The notes: generated by a model from the letters alone, not told the origin. Positions 53,505-62,510 are shown, numbered from the stretch's first letter. The stretch is DNA of 64,000 nt from Pyrinomonadaceae bacterium (GCA_025054715.1 JANWYH010000010.1:49661-113660), one strand, 5' to 3'. Program-made: numbers and translations.

Positions 53505-54332
53505 CTAATCAAAATCCTTTTTTCTTTGATTATAGAGATGAAAAAGCTCTTCGAGAAATCCTTCATAGGTGAAATTTTCAAGTTCATATCTGGGTTTGAG
53601 TTTATACATAATAGGAAGTGCTATTCGCCAAGCCAGCCATAATCTCTGCTTTTCTTCTATATCCAACCTCCTTTGGAGAAAAGCTCTAACAACGTCTAAT
53701 TCTTCCTTTCTAAGCTTTCCTATGTCTGCTTGAAAACGCACAGGCTTACAAACTCTCAGAAACGAAGCATCACCGAGGCTATCCGATAAAACTTCCCTAA
53801 AAGTAGGAGCATCTTCTACGCGTTCACGCACCACGACCGTTCCAGCAAAAATGTCTCCTATGCGTTGATCTCGATAATTAAAAAAAATAACTATCAAACC
53901 CAGCGAATAAATCGGCAGAATAAATCCTGGAAAAGCATCAACTATACGAAGAATATTTCTTGTAGCAGCTTCCCAGAAAGTTATTGGTCTTCCGTCTTCA
54001 CGTATTACCCTTAACCTCATTAGTCGCTTTCCGGGTGTTTGTCCATTCCAGAGCCACTCGAAGAAAATAAAATAAGACGTAAACAGAAAAAAGATCGAAA
54101 TTATTGCCAATGCCAGTATCCATTTTGGCATTTCACTCAATTCGATGTTTTCAGCTACGACTACATTAAAAGATACAAACAGATGGTAAAGTGAAAAAAT
54201 AGAAAAAAACTGTATGGTGTGATCGATCAAAACAGCAAGAAAACGATTTCCTATCGAAGCTAATGCAAACTCTAGCTCTACTCTCTCTGGCGTTTCTATT
54301 ACTAAAGTTTCTTCTGTTTCTATGAAAGACAT
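53505..54332 (-). CDS. RDD-family membrane protein
   Basis: This 275-residue protein has the RDD domain: Arg in GNRFLAVLIDH and the paired Asp in that helix, plus four membrane helices (about 30-60, 75-98, 125-150). WNGQTPGKRLMRLRVI is the family's cytoplasmic loop. The C-terminal 90 residues are soluble, with EELDVVRAFLQRR. RDD proteins have been linked to ion transport and envelope stability, but the role here is unknown. It adjoins pepP with no gap. Confidence 0.88.
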   Translation of the reverse strand: MSFIETEETLVIETPERVELEFALASIGNRFLAVLIDHTIQFFSIFSLYHLFVSFNVVVAENIELSEMPKWILALAIISIFFLFTSYFIFFEWLWNGQTPGKRLMRLRVIREDGRPITFWEAATRNILRIVDAFPGFILPIYSLGLIVIFFNYRDQRIGDIFAGTVVVRERVEDAPTFREVLSDSLGDASFLRVCKPVRFQADIGKLRKEELDVVRAFLQRRLDIEEKQRLWLAWRIALPIMYKLKPRYELENFTYEGFLEELFHLYNQRKKDFD

Positions 54333-55640
54333 TTATTTTTTGGAATTCATCAATTCCTCTATTTCTTCAGGATGTTTTGGAACTTTTGAGGTTAAAACTT
54401 CGTTTCCTTTTTCCGTTACGAGAACATCATCCTCTATTCTAACCCCGATGCCACGATACTTTGCCGGAGCCTGCTCGTCATCAGGCTTGACATAGATTCC
54501 AGGTTCTACTGTCAGAACCATTCCTGGTTCAAACGGTCGAGAAAGCGTCGCCTGCTGATCAAGAAAATATCTACCGGCATCGTGAACATCTAATCCTAAG
54601 TAATGTCCAACTCCATGCATATAATACCGCTCATAAGCCTTTTCTTTTATAAGCTTTTTTGTGTTCCCACGCAAAAGACCAAGCTTTTTCATGCCTTCAG
54701 TGAGAAGCTCTATTGAAAGCTCCTGACGCTGTTGGACCGTAACACCTGCTACAGTTGCTTTTATGCACTCTAGTTGAACCTCCAGAACCACATCATAAAT
54801 TTCTCTTTGAGCTTCAGTGAATCTCCCGTTTATTGGAAACGTGCGTGTAATGTCGGAGGCATAGCCTTTATACTCACAACCAGCATCAATCAATATGAGA
54901 TCCCCATCTTTTAAGATTGAGCTATTTTCCACATAATGAAGAATGGTCGCATTTGCACCGGCTCCAACAATGCTGTTATAGGCAGGTCCTGAAGCTCCAG
55001 ACATGCGAAAATGATACTCAATTATAGCCTCAACTTGAGCTTCGCTCATACCTGGCTTTACGGACTTCATAGCCAAGATATGAGCATCCGCAGCAATTTC
55101 ACAAGATTTACGCATTATCTCTATCTCTTCGGGTGTTTTGTGAAGTCGCATCTCTGCAATGATCAGGGTCGGATCAATAATAGTGTGGGGAGGGTAAGGA
55201 GTTTTAAGGCGACGAAACCGCTGTATAGAAAGATACTGCAAGATAAGTCTATCCAGCTTGTCATCAACCCCAAAGCGATAGTAAAGCTTAGACTTTCCAT
55301 TCAGTAAGTTCGGCATTCTTTTTTCAAACTCTTCAATTGGGTAAGCCTGACTAGCACCGTAATTTTTAACAGCTCCTTCAACACCTTCTCTACGCCCATT
55401 CCATGTTTCCATTTCAGGATCACGCGGGCGAACAAATAAAATATAAGGAGCCTTTTGATCTGAAGGCGAGATGACTGCTATAGCGTCCGGTTCTGGAAAT
55501 CCTGTCAGATAGTAAAAGTCAGAATCCTGACGAAATTTGTATTCTGTATCGTAGCTGCGAGTTTTTTCTCTTGCTGCTGGTATAACGGCAACGGCATCCT
55601 CGCCTATGGCTTTCATAAACTCCAAAAGCTGCTTTTTCAT
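54333..55640 (-). CDS. pepP: Xaa-Pro aminopeptidase
   Basis: This 435-residue M24B metallopeptidase releases N-terminal residues before proline. The dinuclear metal ligands are all present: D in LIDAGCEYKGY, D in SDITRTFP, H in HGVGHYLGLDVHD, E in TVEPGIYV and E in IRIEDDVLV. The N-terminal AMP_N domain (FYYLTGFPEPDAI) makes it PepP-like. The DUF962 gene upstream overlaps its start by four bases. Confidence 0.93.
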   Translation of the reverse strand: MKKQLLEFMKAIGEDAVAVIPAAREKTRSYDTEYKFRQDSDFYYLTGFPEPDAIAVISPSDQKAPYILFVRPRDPEMETWNGRREGVEGAVKNYGASQAYPIEEFEKRMPNLLNGKSKLYYRFGVDDKLDRLILQYLSIQRFRRLKTPYPPHTIIDPTLIIAEMRLHKTPEEIEIMRKSCEIAADAHILAMKSVKPGMSEAQVEAIIEYHFRMSGASGPAYNSIVGAGANATILHYVENSSILKDGDLILIDAGCEYKGYASDITRTFPINGRFTEAQREIYDVVLEVQLECIKATVAGVTVQQRQELSIELLTEGMKKLGLLRGNTKKLIKEKAYERYYMHGVGHYLGLDVHDAGRYFLDQQATLSRPFEPGMVLTVEPGIYVKPDDEQAPAKYRGIGVRIEDDVLVTEKGNEVLTSKVPKHPEEIEELMNSKK

Positions 55641-55960
55641 CTCCCTAAAATCCTCTCAACTTCACGATTCATTTTTCCTGTTAACATCAAAAACATCATT
55701 TTATAATCAGAAACGAAAGACCAAAGAGGATACTTAAACGTAGCAGGTTTATTCTTTTCTATGAAAAAATGCGAGAACCAAGCAAGTCCATAACCTACGA
55801 GAAGACACAAAGGAAGATAATACCAAGCTCTTTGCCATACCAACCAAATGAAAAGTATCGTAGCAATCAAAGTTCCGAGGAAATGCAACCACCTCGTTAA
55901 AGGTTTGCTGTGCTCTCTGACGTAAAAATCCCAGAACTCTGAATAACTCTGAACCTTCAT
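55637..55960 (-). CDS. DUF962 / Mpo1-like membrane protein
   Basis: This 107-residue protein has two central membrane helices (about 27-42 and 46-62) and the family blocks FWDFYVREHSKP, RWLHFLGT, GYGLAWFSHFFIEKNKPATFKYPLWS and SDYKMMFLML. The conserved His residues match Mpo1, a yeast iron-dependent dioxygenase in alpha-oxidation of 2-hydroxy fatty acids. The bacterial function is inferred only. It lies two bases after the aldo/keto reductase gene. Confidence 0.88.
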   Translation of the reverse strand: MKVQSYSEFWDFYVREHSKPLTRWLHFLGTLIATILFIWLVWQRAWYYLPLCLLVGYGLAWFSHFFIEKNKPATFKYPLWSFVSDYKMMFLMLTGKMNREVERILGR

Positions 55961-55962
55961 AA

Positions 55963-57075
55963 CTAAAGCTCCGAACTCGCAAGATTAAAAATTCTCTCAA
56001 AGGAATCTTCTTCCACTACGTCAAAACTTACAAGCGACATGTTTTCTTCAACGTGCTTAATTTGACTCATACCTACCAATGCCGTCGTCACTCCTGGCGT
56101 AGAACGAACAAATTGAATGGCTACTGCAGCATCTGTCAATCCGTCGCCTAGCAATTTGCGAATTTCGTCAGGAATATGGTTTATCAAACTTCCCTGCAAA
56201 AGCGATGCACTACACATAACCGTTATACCTAATTCTTTTGCGGCTTCGAGAACCGTTAATCTTTTTTCTCCTAGTGGCTGATTTTTGTAAAAATAAGCCT
56301 CCAACATTGAAAAATTATACGGAAGTTGAACAAACTTAAATCCATTCGTTTCTCCGCCTACTTGTTTTGCAAGATTGTAAAATTGCTCCAAAGAGTGATA
56401 GAACTTTTTTTCAGGAGCAGTACGAAAGCCATTCCAGGTTGCTACTCCGTAAAACTTAATCTTTCCATCTTGTCTATTTCTCTCAAGAAGCTCAAAAGCT
56501 CTTAAAAGTCGCTTTTCAAAAGTTTCCCTGTCAACCGAATGAAGTTGTGATTCGGGATTATGGATGTAAAAAAGATCAATGGTTTCTAAACCTAGGTTTT
56601 CAAGTGATTTATCTATTTGAGATTGTAAGTATTCAGGACGGATGCAATGACTTCTGTCGGCTAAGTCTTCGAAACTAGCAAGTCCACGTTTTACGAAGTT
56701 CTCCTCAAAGTATTTCTCTACATTCCAAGCCGGTTCACCATCAAAAGGCAAATAACCTGCTTTCGTAGCTACAAAAATTTCTTCACGTTGAAAACCTTTC
56801 TCAAACAAAACCTTTAAAGCTCGCCCAATGCTTCTTTCGCTTCTTTGAAAGCGGTAATTTATCGCCGTATCAATAACATTACCACCTAACTCGACAAAAC
56901 GAACAATAGAGTTCGTATAGGCTTCATCTGTTTCATCGTCCCAATTTCCTAGATAGGTTCCAATACCTATCGAAGAAAGCTTTAACCCTTGTGCAAAACG
57001 AAAATGCCCCTTGCCTGCGTTTTTGAATCTCTCCGAAAACTTTGCCGTTCCTACTACAGTAGCAAATCCTGTCAT
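55963..57075 (-). CDS. Aldo/keto reductase
   Basis: This 370-residue protein has a TIM-barrel with the catalytic Asp/Tyr region NVIDTAINYRFQRSE, a Lys in VATKAG, and the NADPH-end motif RSTPGVTTALVGM. The Tyr block differs from the usual DTAxxYG by having INYR. A loop of about 40 residues (GYLPFDGEPAWNVEKYF) distinguishes it from standard AKRs. The substrate is unknown. GAGG lies 11 bases before the ATG. Confidence 0.87.
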   Translation of the reverse strand: MTGFATVVGTAKFSERFKNAGKGHFRFAQGLKLSSIGIGTYLGNWDDETDEAYTNSIVRFVELGGNVIDTAINYRFQRSERSIGRALKVLFEKGFQREEIFVATKAGYLPFDGEPAWNVEKYFEENFVKRGLASFEDLADRSHCIRPEYLQSQIDKSLENLGLETIDLFYIHNPESQLHSVDRETFEKRLLRAFELLERNRQDGKIKFYGVATWNGFRTAPEKKFYHSLEQFYNLAKQVGGETNGFKFVQLPYNFSMLEAYFYKNQPLGEKRLTVLEAAKELGITVMCSASLLQGSLINHIPDEIRKLLGDGLTDAAVAIQFVRSTPGVTTALVGMSQIKHVEENMSLVSFDVVEEDSFERIFNLASSEL

Positions 57076-57151
57076 TACAAATAGCCTCTTTCAAGCAAGA
57101 TATAGAAGAACTCATAAAATAATGAAAACTTTTTTGATAAAAATTTCAAGC

Positions 57152-57652
57152 TTACAAAATATGATTTTCAACTACCTTTTCAATTATCGAAACTATCTTT
57201 TCAAGTCCTTCCTTATCCACTTCTGAAAAATCATTTAGCTTATCGCTATCTATGTCAAGAACGCCGAAGACTTCGCCGTTTGACTTGAAAATCGGCAAGA
57301 CTATTTCGGATTTTGATAGAGGACTACAAGCAATGTGCCCGTCAAATTTACTTACATCAGGCACAACGACTGTTTTCTTATTGGTGTAAGCATAACCACA
57401 AACACCCTTATTCAGCTCTATGCGTGTGCAGGCGATCGGCCCTTGAAAAGGTCCTAAAACCAAGTGCTCTCCCTTTTTTAGATAAAATCCCACCCAGAAA
57501 AAGTTAAAGGCTTCTTTTAACGCTGCCGCTATATTCGCAAGATTCGCTACAAGGTCCTTTTCTGCAGCAACCAATGATTCAATCTGCGGAATTATTTCTT
57601 CATAAATCCGCTTTCTATCAGAAGATTTCGAAAGTTTTAAAGCCTCTGCCAT
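57152..57652 (-). CDS. Free methionine-(R)-sulfoxide reductase (GAF domain)
   Basis: This 166-residue GAF-fold protein has the three cysteines used for catalysis in fRMsr: C75 (PIACTRI), C85 (GVCGYA) and C109 (HIACSPLSKSE). FFWVGFYL, GPFQGPIA and VFGVLDIDS are family blocks. It repairs free Met-R-sulfoxide using thioredoxin. It diverges from the phosphatase gene across only 57 bp, with TAAACT nine bases before its ATG. Confidence 0.93.
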   Translation of the reverse strand: MAEALKLSKSSDRKRIYEEIIPQIESLVAAEKDLVANLANIAAALKEAFNFFWVGFYLKKGEHLVLGPFQGPIACTRIELNKGVCGYAYTNKKTVVVPDVSKFDGHIACSPLSKSEIVLPIFKSNGEVFGVLDIDSDKLNDFSEVDKEGLEKIVSIIEKVVENHIL

Positions 57653-57696
57653 ATAATTAAGAGTTTAGCTTGAAAGTTTACCTAAACAAAATATGT

Positions 57697-57702
57697 TAAA
57701 AT
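57697..57702 (+). promoter_or_regulatory. Extended -10 box of the PAP-phosphatase gene (leaderless)
   Basis: TGT-TAAAAT, seven bases before the ATG at 57710, no Shine-Dalgarno. Confidence 0.5.
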
Positions 57703-57709
57703 TCAATCG

Positions 57710-58567
57710 ATGCTGGATAAAGAATTAGAAGTCGCAACTCAGCTTGCAATTCAAGCAGGCGAAGAAATAATGGAACTTTTCGAGAAAGGTTTTGAAGTCC
57801 AACAAAAAAAACTAAGTGAGAATTTCTCCGAGCCGGTAACTTCAGCAGATAAAAGAGCCGGAGAAATCATCGTTGAAGGACTCAGCAAATACTTTCCAGA
57901 AGATGGCATCCTGTCAGAAGAGCTAGAAGACAATTTAGAGCGTCTAAAAAAGCAAAGGGTTTGGATAATTGATCCGATTGATGGCACAAAAGGCTTTGTA
58001 GAGAAATCAAGAGATTTTGCTGTTCAAATCGGACTCGTATCAAACGGCAGACCTATTCTAGGAGTTGTCTATCAGCCTGCAGAAAAACGTTTGTTTTTCG
58101 CTTGCAAAAATAAAGGAGCATTTCTCGTGGAAAAAGAACAAAAACCTAAGGAACTTCGTGTAAATGAAACACAAAATATAGAAGATATGACTTTGGCCGT
58201 TAGCAGAATGCACAGAAGCCCAAAAATAACAGAGATCGTCTCTCGCCTCAAATTGAAAAAAGAGATTGCTCATGGCTCCGTAGGTTTAAAAATTGGTCTC
58301 GTAGCGGAAGGAAAAGCCGATCTTTACATTCATCTCTCACCTCATACGAAACTCTGGGACACTTGCGCCCCACAAATCATATTAGAAGAAGCCAACGGCA
58401 TACTAACAGACCTTTTCGGAGAAGAAATTAACTATTGCAGGAAAGACACGCAAAATTACAACGGAATTTTAGCAACAAACAAAAAAGCCCACAAAGTGGT
58501 GCTCGACAGACTAAAGCCGATATTAAATCAGTTAGGAAGAATTAAGCTCAAAGAAAAAACTCAATAG
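57710..58567 (+). CDS. 3'(2'),5'-bisphosphate nucleotidase-like IMPase-family phosphatase
   Basis: This 285-residue Mg/Li-sensitive phosphatase has metal ligands in ILSEE, DPIDGTKGF and LWDTCAPQIILEE. The DGTKGF form is that of Hal2/PAP phosphatases, while inositol monophosphatases have DGTxN. It therefore most likely removes 3'-phosphoadenosine-5'-phosphate from sulfate assimilation. An inositol monophosphatase partner for ino1 remains possible. The next gene follows after 31 bases with its own -10. Confidence 0.85.
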   Translation: MLDKELEVATQLAIQAGEEIMELFEKGFEVQQKKLSENFSEPVTSADKRAGEIIVEGLSKYFPEDGILSEELEDNLERLKKQRVWIIDPIDGTKGFVEKSRDFAVQIGLVSNGRPILGVVYQPAEKRLFFACKNKGAFLVEKEQKPKELRVNETQNIEDMTLAVSRMHRSPKITEIVSRLKLKKEIAHGSVGLKIGLVAEGKADLYIHLSPHTKLWDTCAPQIILEEANGILTDLFGEEINYCRKDTQNYNGILATNKKAHKVVLDRLKPILNQLGRIKLKEKTQ

Positions 58568-58586
58568 CGTTTTTTTATGAAAAGTT

Positions 58587-58592
58587 TATAAT
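58587..58592 (+). promoter_or_regulatory. -10 box of the SbcD-like gene (leaderless)
   Basis: Perfect TATAAT six bases before the ATG at 58599, with no Shine-Dalgarno. Confidence 0.5.
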
Positions 58593-58598
58593 CAAGAT

Positions 58599-59861
58599 AT
58601 GAAGTTCTTACACATTTCAGATGTTCATTTAGGTCGCTCTCTTTATGGCGATCCAAACCTTGAAAGAGACTATTACAGAGCATTTAAGGACGTAGTAGAA
58701 AAATATGCACTAGGCGAAAAGGTTGATTTCGTGTTGATAGTTGGAGATTTACTACACGAAACAAAAGCTCGTCCTGAACACATAAACCAAGCTCACGCGA
58801 TTTTTCACGCTCTGAAAAATGCACAAATTCCCGTGGTGCTCGTCGAGGGCAATCATGACAAAAGAGCGCAAGATTACAAAATCTCTTGGCTTGAATACCT
58901 CTCAAGAGTAGGACAAGGTTTTATTTATTTTCTTATGCCGAAGGTAGAACAAGGCGATTCGAGACAATGGATTTATGAAGCTTGGAGCGAAGAAACCTTT
59001 CAAGGAGGATACGTTGACATTAAACAAGCAAGAATTTTCGGATTAAATTTTCTCGGCAGATCGCTAAATTCCGAATTCCCTTTAATCTTAGAAGCACTTA
59101 AAAAAGCTCGTCGAGAGGACGGTTTCAATATCCTAATGATACACGGCGAAATACAAGGACAGGAAAAAGGAAGTTACGAAGGATTAAGCCAAGATAATCT
59201 AAGAAGGCTCAAAGAAGTTATAGATTATCTTGCTCTCGGTCATATTCACAAAAAATACGAACTAGATGACTGGATATACAATCCTGGAGCCTTAAGTCCT
59301 ACCAGCATAGACGAACACAAAGAAGAAAGAGGGGCTTTCTTAATAGAAGTAAATGAACAAAATCAAATTGTTTCAAAGCGGCACATAAAAAATTATTATC
59401 AAAGGAAATTTGAGAGAATCGAACTAGCAGCTGATAGTCTCAGCACACCCAACGAGTTTTATGACCAAGTTGAAAAACTATTCCGTAACTTAGATTACAA
59501 AGATACAGTCGTAGAGATTTCAATAACAGGCTTTTTGAGATTTCCTTGGTCATCACTAGATACGAAACTAATTGTCTCTCAAGTCAAAAAACTTACAAAT
59601 GCCTATCACATAAGGCTAACCAATAGGACCATTTCAGAAAAAAACCGAATAGATGCGGAAAGTGTAGGAGAAAGATCGAGTAAAGAGCTTGAAAAACGCA
59701 TTATAAGGAGTTTTGTAATGCAAGATTCTAGGTTCAAGCAAAGTCAAGACTTAGTAGAAAGAACTATCGAAATCATCATCGGCTCAAAAGAAATGGTGAT
59801 AAATGAAGAACCACCAGAAAAAATCTTTACCTTTATAAAATCAAGGATTGCGGCAAGATGA
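58599..59861 (+). CDS. DNA repair exonuclease of the SbcD/Mre11 family
   Basis: This 420-residue calcineurin-fold nuclease has the metal motifs HISDVHLGR, GDLLHE, GNHDKR, MIHGEIQG and LGHIHKKY in order, followed by a C-terminal region for dimer or DNA contacts. SbcD/Mre11 nucleases act with an SMC-type ATPase (SbcC/Rad50), which is not in the window. The gene instead overlaps a LON-domain gene by four bases. The C-terminal 130 residues are unlike E. coli SbcD. Confidence 0.9.
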   Translation: MKFLHISDVHLGRSLYGDPNLERDYYRAFKDVVEKYALGEKVDFVLIVGDLLHETKARPEHINQAHAIFHALKNAQIPVVLVEGNHDKRAQDYKISWLEYLSRVGQGFIYFLMPKVEQGDSRQWIYEAWSEETFQGGYVDIKQARIFGLNFLGRSLNSEFPLILEALKKARREDGFNILMIHGEIQGQEKGSYEGLSQDNLRRLKEVIDYLALGHIHKKYELDDWIYNPGALSPTSIDEHKEERGAFLIEVNEQNQIVSKRHIKNYYQRKFERIELAADSLSTPNEFYDQVEKLFRNLDYKDTVVEISITGFLRFPWSSLDTKLIVSQVKKLTNAYHIRLTNRTISEKNRIDAESVGERSSKELEKRIIRSFVMQDSRFKQSQDLVERTIEIIIGSKEMVINEEPPEKIFTFIKSRIAAR

Positions 59862-60562
59862 AATCACAGGCTCTAAAAAAAGTAGAAGGTCTTAGAAAGC
59901 TTCCTATCTTTCCATTACCGATAGTGCTCCTTCCCAACGAGATACTACCTCTTCACATCTTTGAACCAAAGTATCGCAAGATGCTGAAGGATATAGAATT
60001 AACTAGCAATCTTTTTGGCGTATCTTATTTAAGCTCGGAAGATGCTCTAAAATCACGTAAACCTCCTATTGGAAGCGTAGGTTGCGTCACTGAAATTCAT
60101 GAAATCCAGCAATTACCAGATGGAAGATCAAACATTCTAACAATTGGTCTAATCAGATACACCATAGAAGAATACGTAGAAACGAATGAGCCTTATCTGA
60201 TCGCCGCGGTTTCCTACTTTGAAGATGAAGAAGAAGATATGGAAAAGGTCACACCGCTAGCCGATGAAGTCTTTCAAACCTTTGTGAGGATTGCAAAAAT
60301 AGCACAAGAAATTTCAGGCGAAAGAGAGAAGCTCCCTGAAATTCCACAAGCCGAGCCACAAACTTTATCTTTTTTGATAGGCGCAGCCTTTAATCTTCCG
60401 CCTGAAGAAAAATACGCTCTTTTAGAAACTCGCTCAACCTATGAGCGACTACTGAAACTATCGGAAAAACTAAAGGAAATCATTAGAAGAATTGAAACTA
60501 CATCAGAAACGCTGAAAATAGCACAATTAAACGGTCATGCACAAAGAAAAATTGACATCTAG
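59858..60562 (+). CDS. LON N-terminal-domain protein
   Basis: This 234-residue protein has the substrate-binding domain of Lon (LPIFPLPIVLLPNEILPLHIFEP, then YRKML and GSVGCVTEIHE) without the AAA+ or protease domains. Its C-terminal part is helical. Stand-alone LON-domain proteins are common but uncharacterised, perhaps adaptors in proteostasis. Its start overlaps the SbcD-like stop, and bcp follows after six bases. Confidence 0.9.
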   Translation: MKSQALKKVEGLRKLPIFPLPIVLLPNEILPLHIFEPKYRKMLKDIELTSNLFGVSYLSSEDALKSRKPPIGSVGCVTEIHEIQQLPDGRSNILTIGLIRYTIEEYVETNEPYLIAAVSYFEDEEEDMEKVTPLADEVFQTFVRIAKIAQEISGEREKLPEIPQAEPQTLSFLIGAAFNLPPEEKYALLETRSTYERLLKLSEKLKEIIRRIETTSETLKIAQLNGHAQRKIDI

Positions 60563-60568
60563 ACGATT

Positions 60569-61036
60569 ATGTTGAAAGAAGGTGATATAGCTCCAGACTT
60601 TGAAGCAACAAATCAGCACGGTCAAAAAATTCGCCTTTCTGATTTTCGTGGCAAAAGGGTTGTTTTATACTTTTACCCAAAAGACGATACTCCAGGATGC
60701 ACAAAAGAGGCTTGCTCTTTTCGAGACGCTTCCCAAGCCTATGAACAAAGAGGTATAAAAATTCTTGGCGTTTCGACAGACGACGAAAAGACTCATCAAA
60801 AATTTGCTTCTAAATACTCTCTACCATTCGATCTATTAGCTGATGTAGATAAATCAATAGTAAACGCTTACGGTGTTTACGGCGAAAAAAGTCTTTATGG
60901 TCGAAAATATTTCGGAACGAACAGAACAACCTTTTTAATTGATGAAGAGGGAAAAATCGTGAAAATCTTTAGGAAAGTCAAACCTGAACAACATGCAGAG
61001 GAAGTACTAAGAGAATTCGATAACTTAATCAAGTGA
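60569..61036 (+). CDS. bcp: Thioredoxin-dependent peroxiredoxin Bcp
   Basis: This 155-residue PrxQ/Bcp-type thiol peroxidase has its peroxidatic cysteine in PGCTKEACSFRD. A second Cys five residues later is the atypical 2-Cys partner. FYPKDDTPG, GVSTDDEKTHQKF and the C-terminal RTTFLIDEEGKI are typical. It reduces peroxides at the expense of thioredoxin. Confidence 0.95.
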   Translation: MLKEGDIAPDFEATNQHGQKIRLSDFRGKRVVLYFYPKDDTPGCTKEACSFRDASQAYEQRGIKILGVSTDDEKTHQKFASKYSLPFDLLADVDKSIVNAYGVYGEKSLYGRKYFGTNRTTFLIDEEGKIVKIFRKVKPEQHAEEVLREFDNLIK

Positions 61037-61047
61037 AAACTGTATGG

Positions 61048-61053
61048 TATAAT
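61048..61053 (+). promoter_or_regulatory. Extended -10 box of the CorC-like gene (leaderless)
   Basis: ATGG-TATAAT, four bases before an ATG at 61058 and ten before an in-frame ATG at 61064. With initiation about seven bases after the box, 61064 could be the real start. Confidence 0.5.
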
Positions 61054-61057
61054 TTGA

Positions 61058-62479
61058 ATGGAAATGGATGACTCCGTTAGTATAGTAGAAACTCCTTCAT
61101 TTAGCTACTCAATCGTAAATCTTTTACTCGTTGTTTTGCTGGTGTTTGCTAATGCCTTCTTCGTAGCAAGTGAATTCGCTCTTGTCGCTGTTCGGCGTTC
61201 TAGAATAGAAACTCTGGCAAATTCGGGAAACCGCTCAGCGCAAAGACTCTTAGAAATACTGAGTCGCCTTAATGAATACGTCTCAGCAACTCAACTCGGT
61301 ATAACCCTTGCTTCACTAGGTCTAGGTTGGATTGGAGAACCCGCGGTCGCACGACTTCTTGAATATCCACTGCTAATTTTAGCCGAAAATTCAGGCTGGT
61401 ATTTTCTTAGCTCTCCAGCAATACTCCATACAATTTCATTTACGATTGCATTCTCTATTATCACATTTCTGCATATTGTTTTTGGTGAGCTCGCCCCTAA
61501 AACGATTGCTTTAGAAACAGCAGAAAAAACTGCTCTTATCATCGCCCGTCCGATGCAAATCTTTTATAAGCTTTTCTATTATCCAATCAAAATCCTTGAC
61601 TGGACCGGCACAAAAACCGTTAGACTACTCGGCTTTCAAGCTGCAGGTGAACACGGCTCAAGCTACACCGAAGAAGAAATAAGAAATCTCATCAGAGCTT
61701 CTAGCGAAAGAGGATTACTCAACGAAGAAGAAGGCAACCTAATTGATAAAATTTTCGAGTTTTCCGACACGACCGTAAAAGAGGCAATGATCCCCAGAAC
61801 TGAAATAGCCGCAATACCTGACAATCTATCTCTAGAAGAAATTGTCAAAGCATTTCAGCAACACGGCTATTCCCGCCTTCCCGTCTATAGAAACTCAATT
61901 GACGATATAATCGGTTTTATTCACTCAAAAGACATTTTGCCATACATGCTGCGTCCAAAAGCTTTTAGACTCGAAAAAGTTTTGCAAAAACCGATGTATG
62001 TTGTTGATACGGCTAAACTTGAAGATGTTTTAAGACAAATGCAAAAGGAAAAATTCCACTTCGGATTCGTAGTTGATGAACATGGCGGAATAGAAGGCAT
62101 AATAACTCTTGAAGACTTGCTCGAAGAAATTGTAGGAGATATCTCGGATGAGCATGACGAAGAAGTAAATGAAAAAATCGTCCTGCAGCCCGACGGAAGC
62201 TATATCCTAGAAGGAACGCTTGCTGTAAGAGACTTAAATCGCCGCCTCGGAGCGAAACTACCGATTTCTGAAGCCTACACGACCATAGCAGGCTTTCTAA
62301 TGAATGAAGCTGGCAGAGTGCTTCAAAAAGGCGATGCTATAAAATTCGGCAACTATTTATTCGAGATAGAAGAAGTAGATAGGCACAGAATCGTAAAAGT
62401 TAGAATGAGAAAACTATCCGATATGAATACCGAAAAACTCTTAGATAAAGTTAATCTTGTGGAATTAAAAAGCACTTGA
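61058..62479 (+). CDS. CNNM/CorC-family membrane protein with CBS pair
   Basis: This 473-residue protein has a DUF21 membrane domain (four helices within about 18-200, with SATQLGITLASLGLGW and FGELAPKTIAL), a CBS pair (about 240-360: IPRTEIAAIP, YSRLPVYR, GGIEGIITLEDLLEEIVG) and a CorC/HlyC domain. This family includes magnesium/cobalt exporters and is often annotated as hemolysin. It begins 21 bases after bcp but has its own -10 box. Confidence 0.92.
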   Translation: MEMDDSVSIVETPSFSYSIVNLLLVVLLVFANAFFVASEFALVAVRRSRIETLANSGNRSAQRLLEILSRLNEYVSATQLGITLASLGLGWIGEPAVARLLEYPLLILAENSGWYFLSSPAILHTISFTIAFSIITFLHIVFGELAPKTIALETAEKTALIIARPMQIFYKLFYYPIKILDWTGTKTVRLLGFQAAGEHGSSYTEEEIRNLIRASSERGLLNEEEGNLIDKIFEFSDTTVKEAMIPRTEIAAIPDNLSLEEIVKAFQQHGYSRLPVYRNSIDDIIGFIHSKDILPYMLRPKAFRLEKVLQKPMYVVDTAKLEDVLRQMQKEKFHFGFVVDEHGGIEGIITLEDLLEEIVGDISDEHDEEVNEKIVLQPDGSYILEGTLAVRDLNRRLGAKLPISEAYTTIAGFLMNEAGRVLQKGDAIKFGNYLFEIEEVDRHRIVKVRMRKLSDMNTEKLLDKVNLVELKST

Positions 62480-62497
62480 TTTCCAATCATAGCTTGT

Positions 62498-62506
62498 CAT
62501 AGACTT
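62498..62506 (+). promoter_or_regulatory. Putative -10 region of eno
   Basis: CATAGACTT about 26 bases before the ATG at 62532, with TTGATT 16 bases upstream of it. The same ATAGACTT string precedes pyk. Confidence 0.35.
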
Positions 62507-62510
62507 TTGA

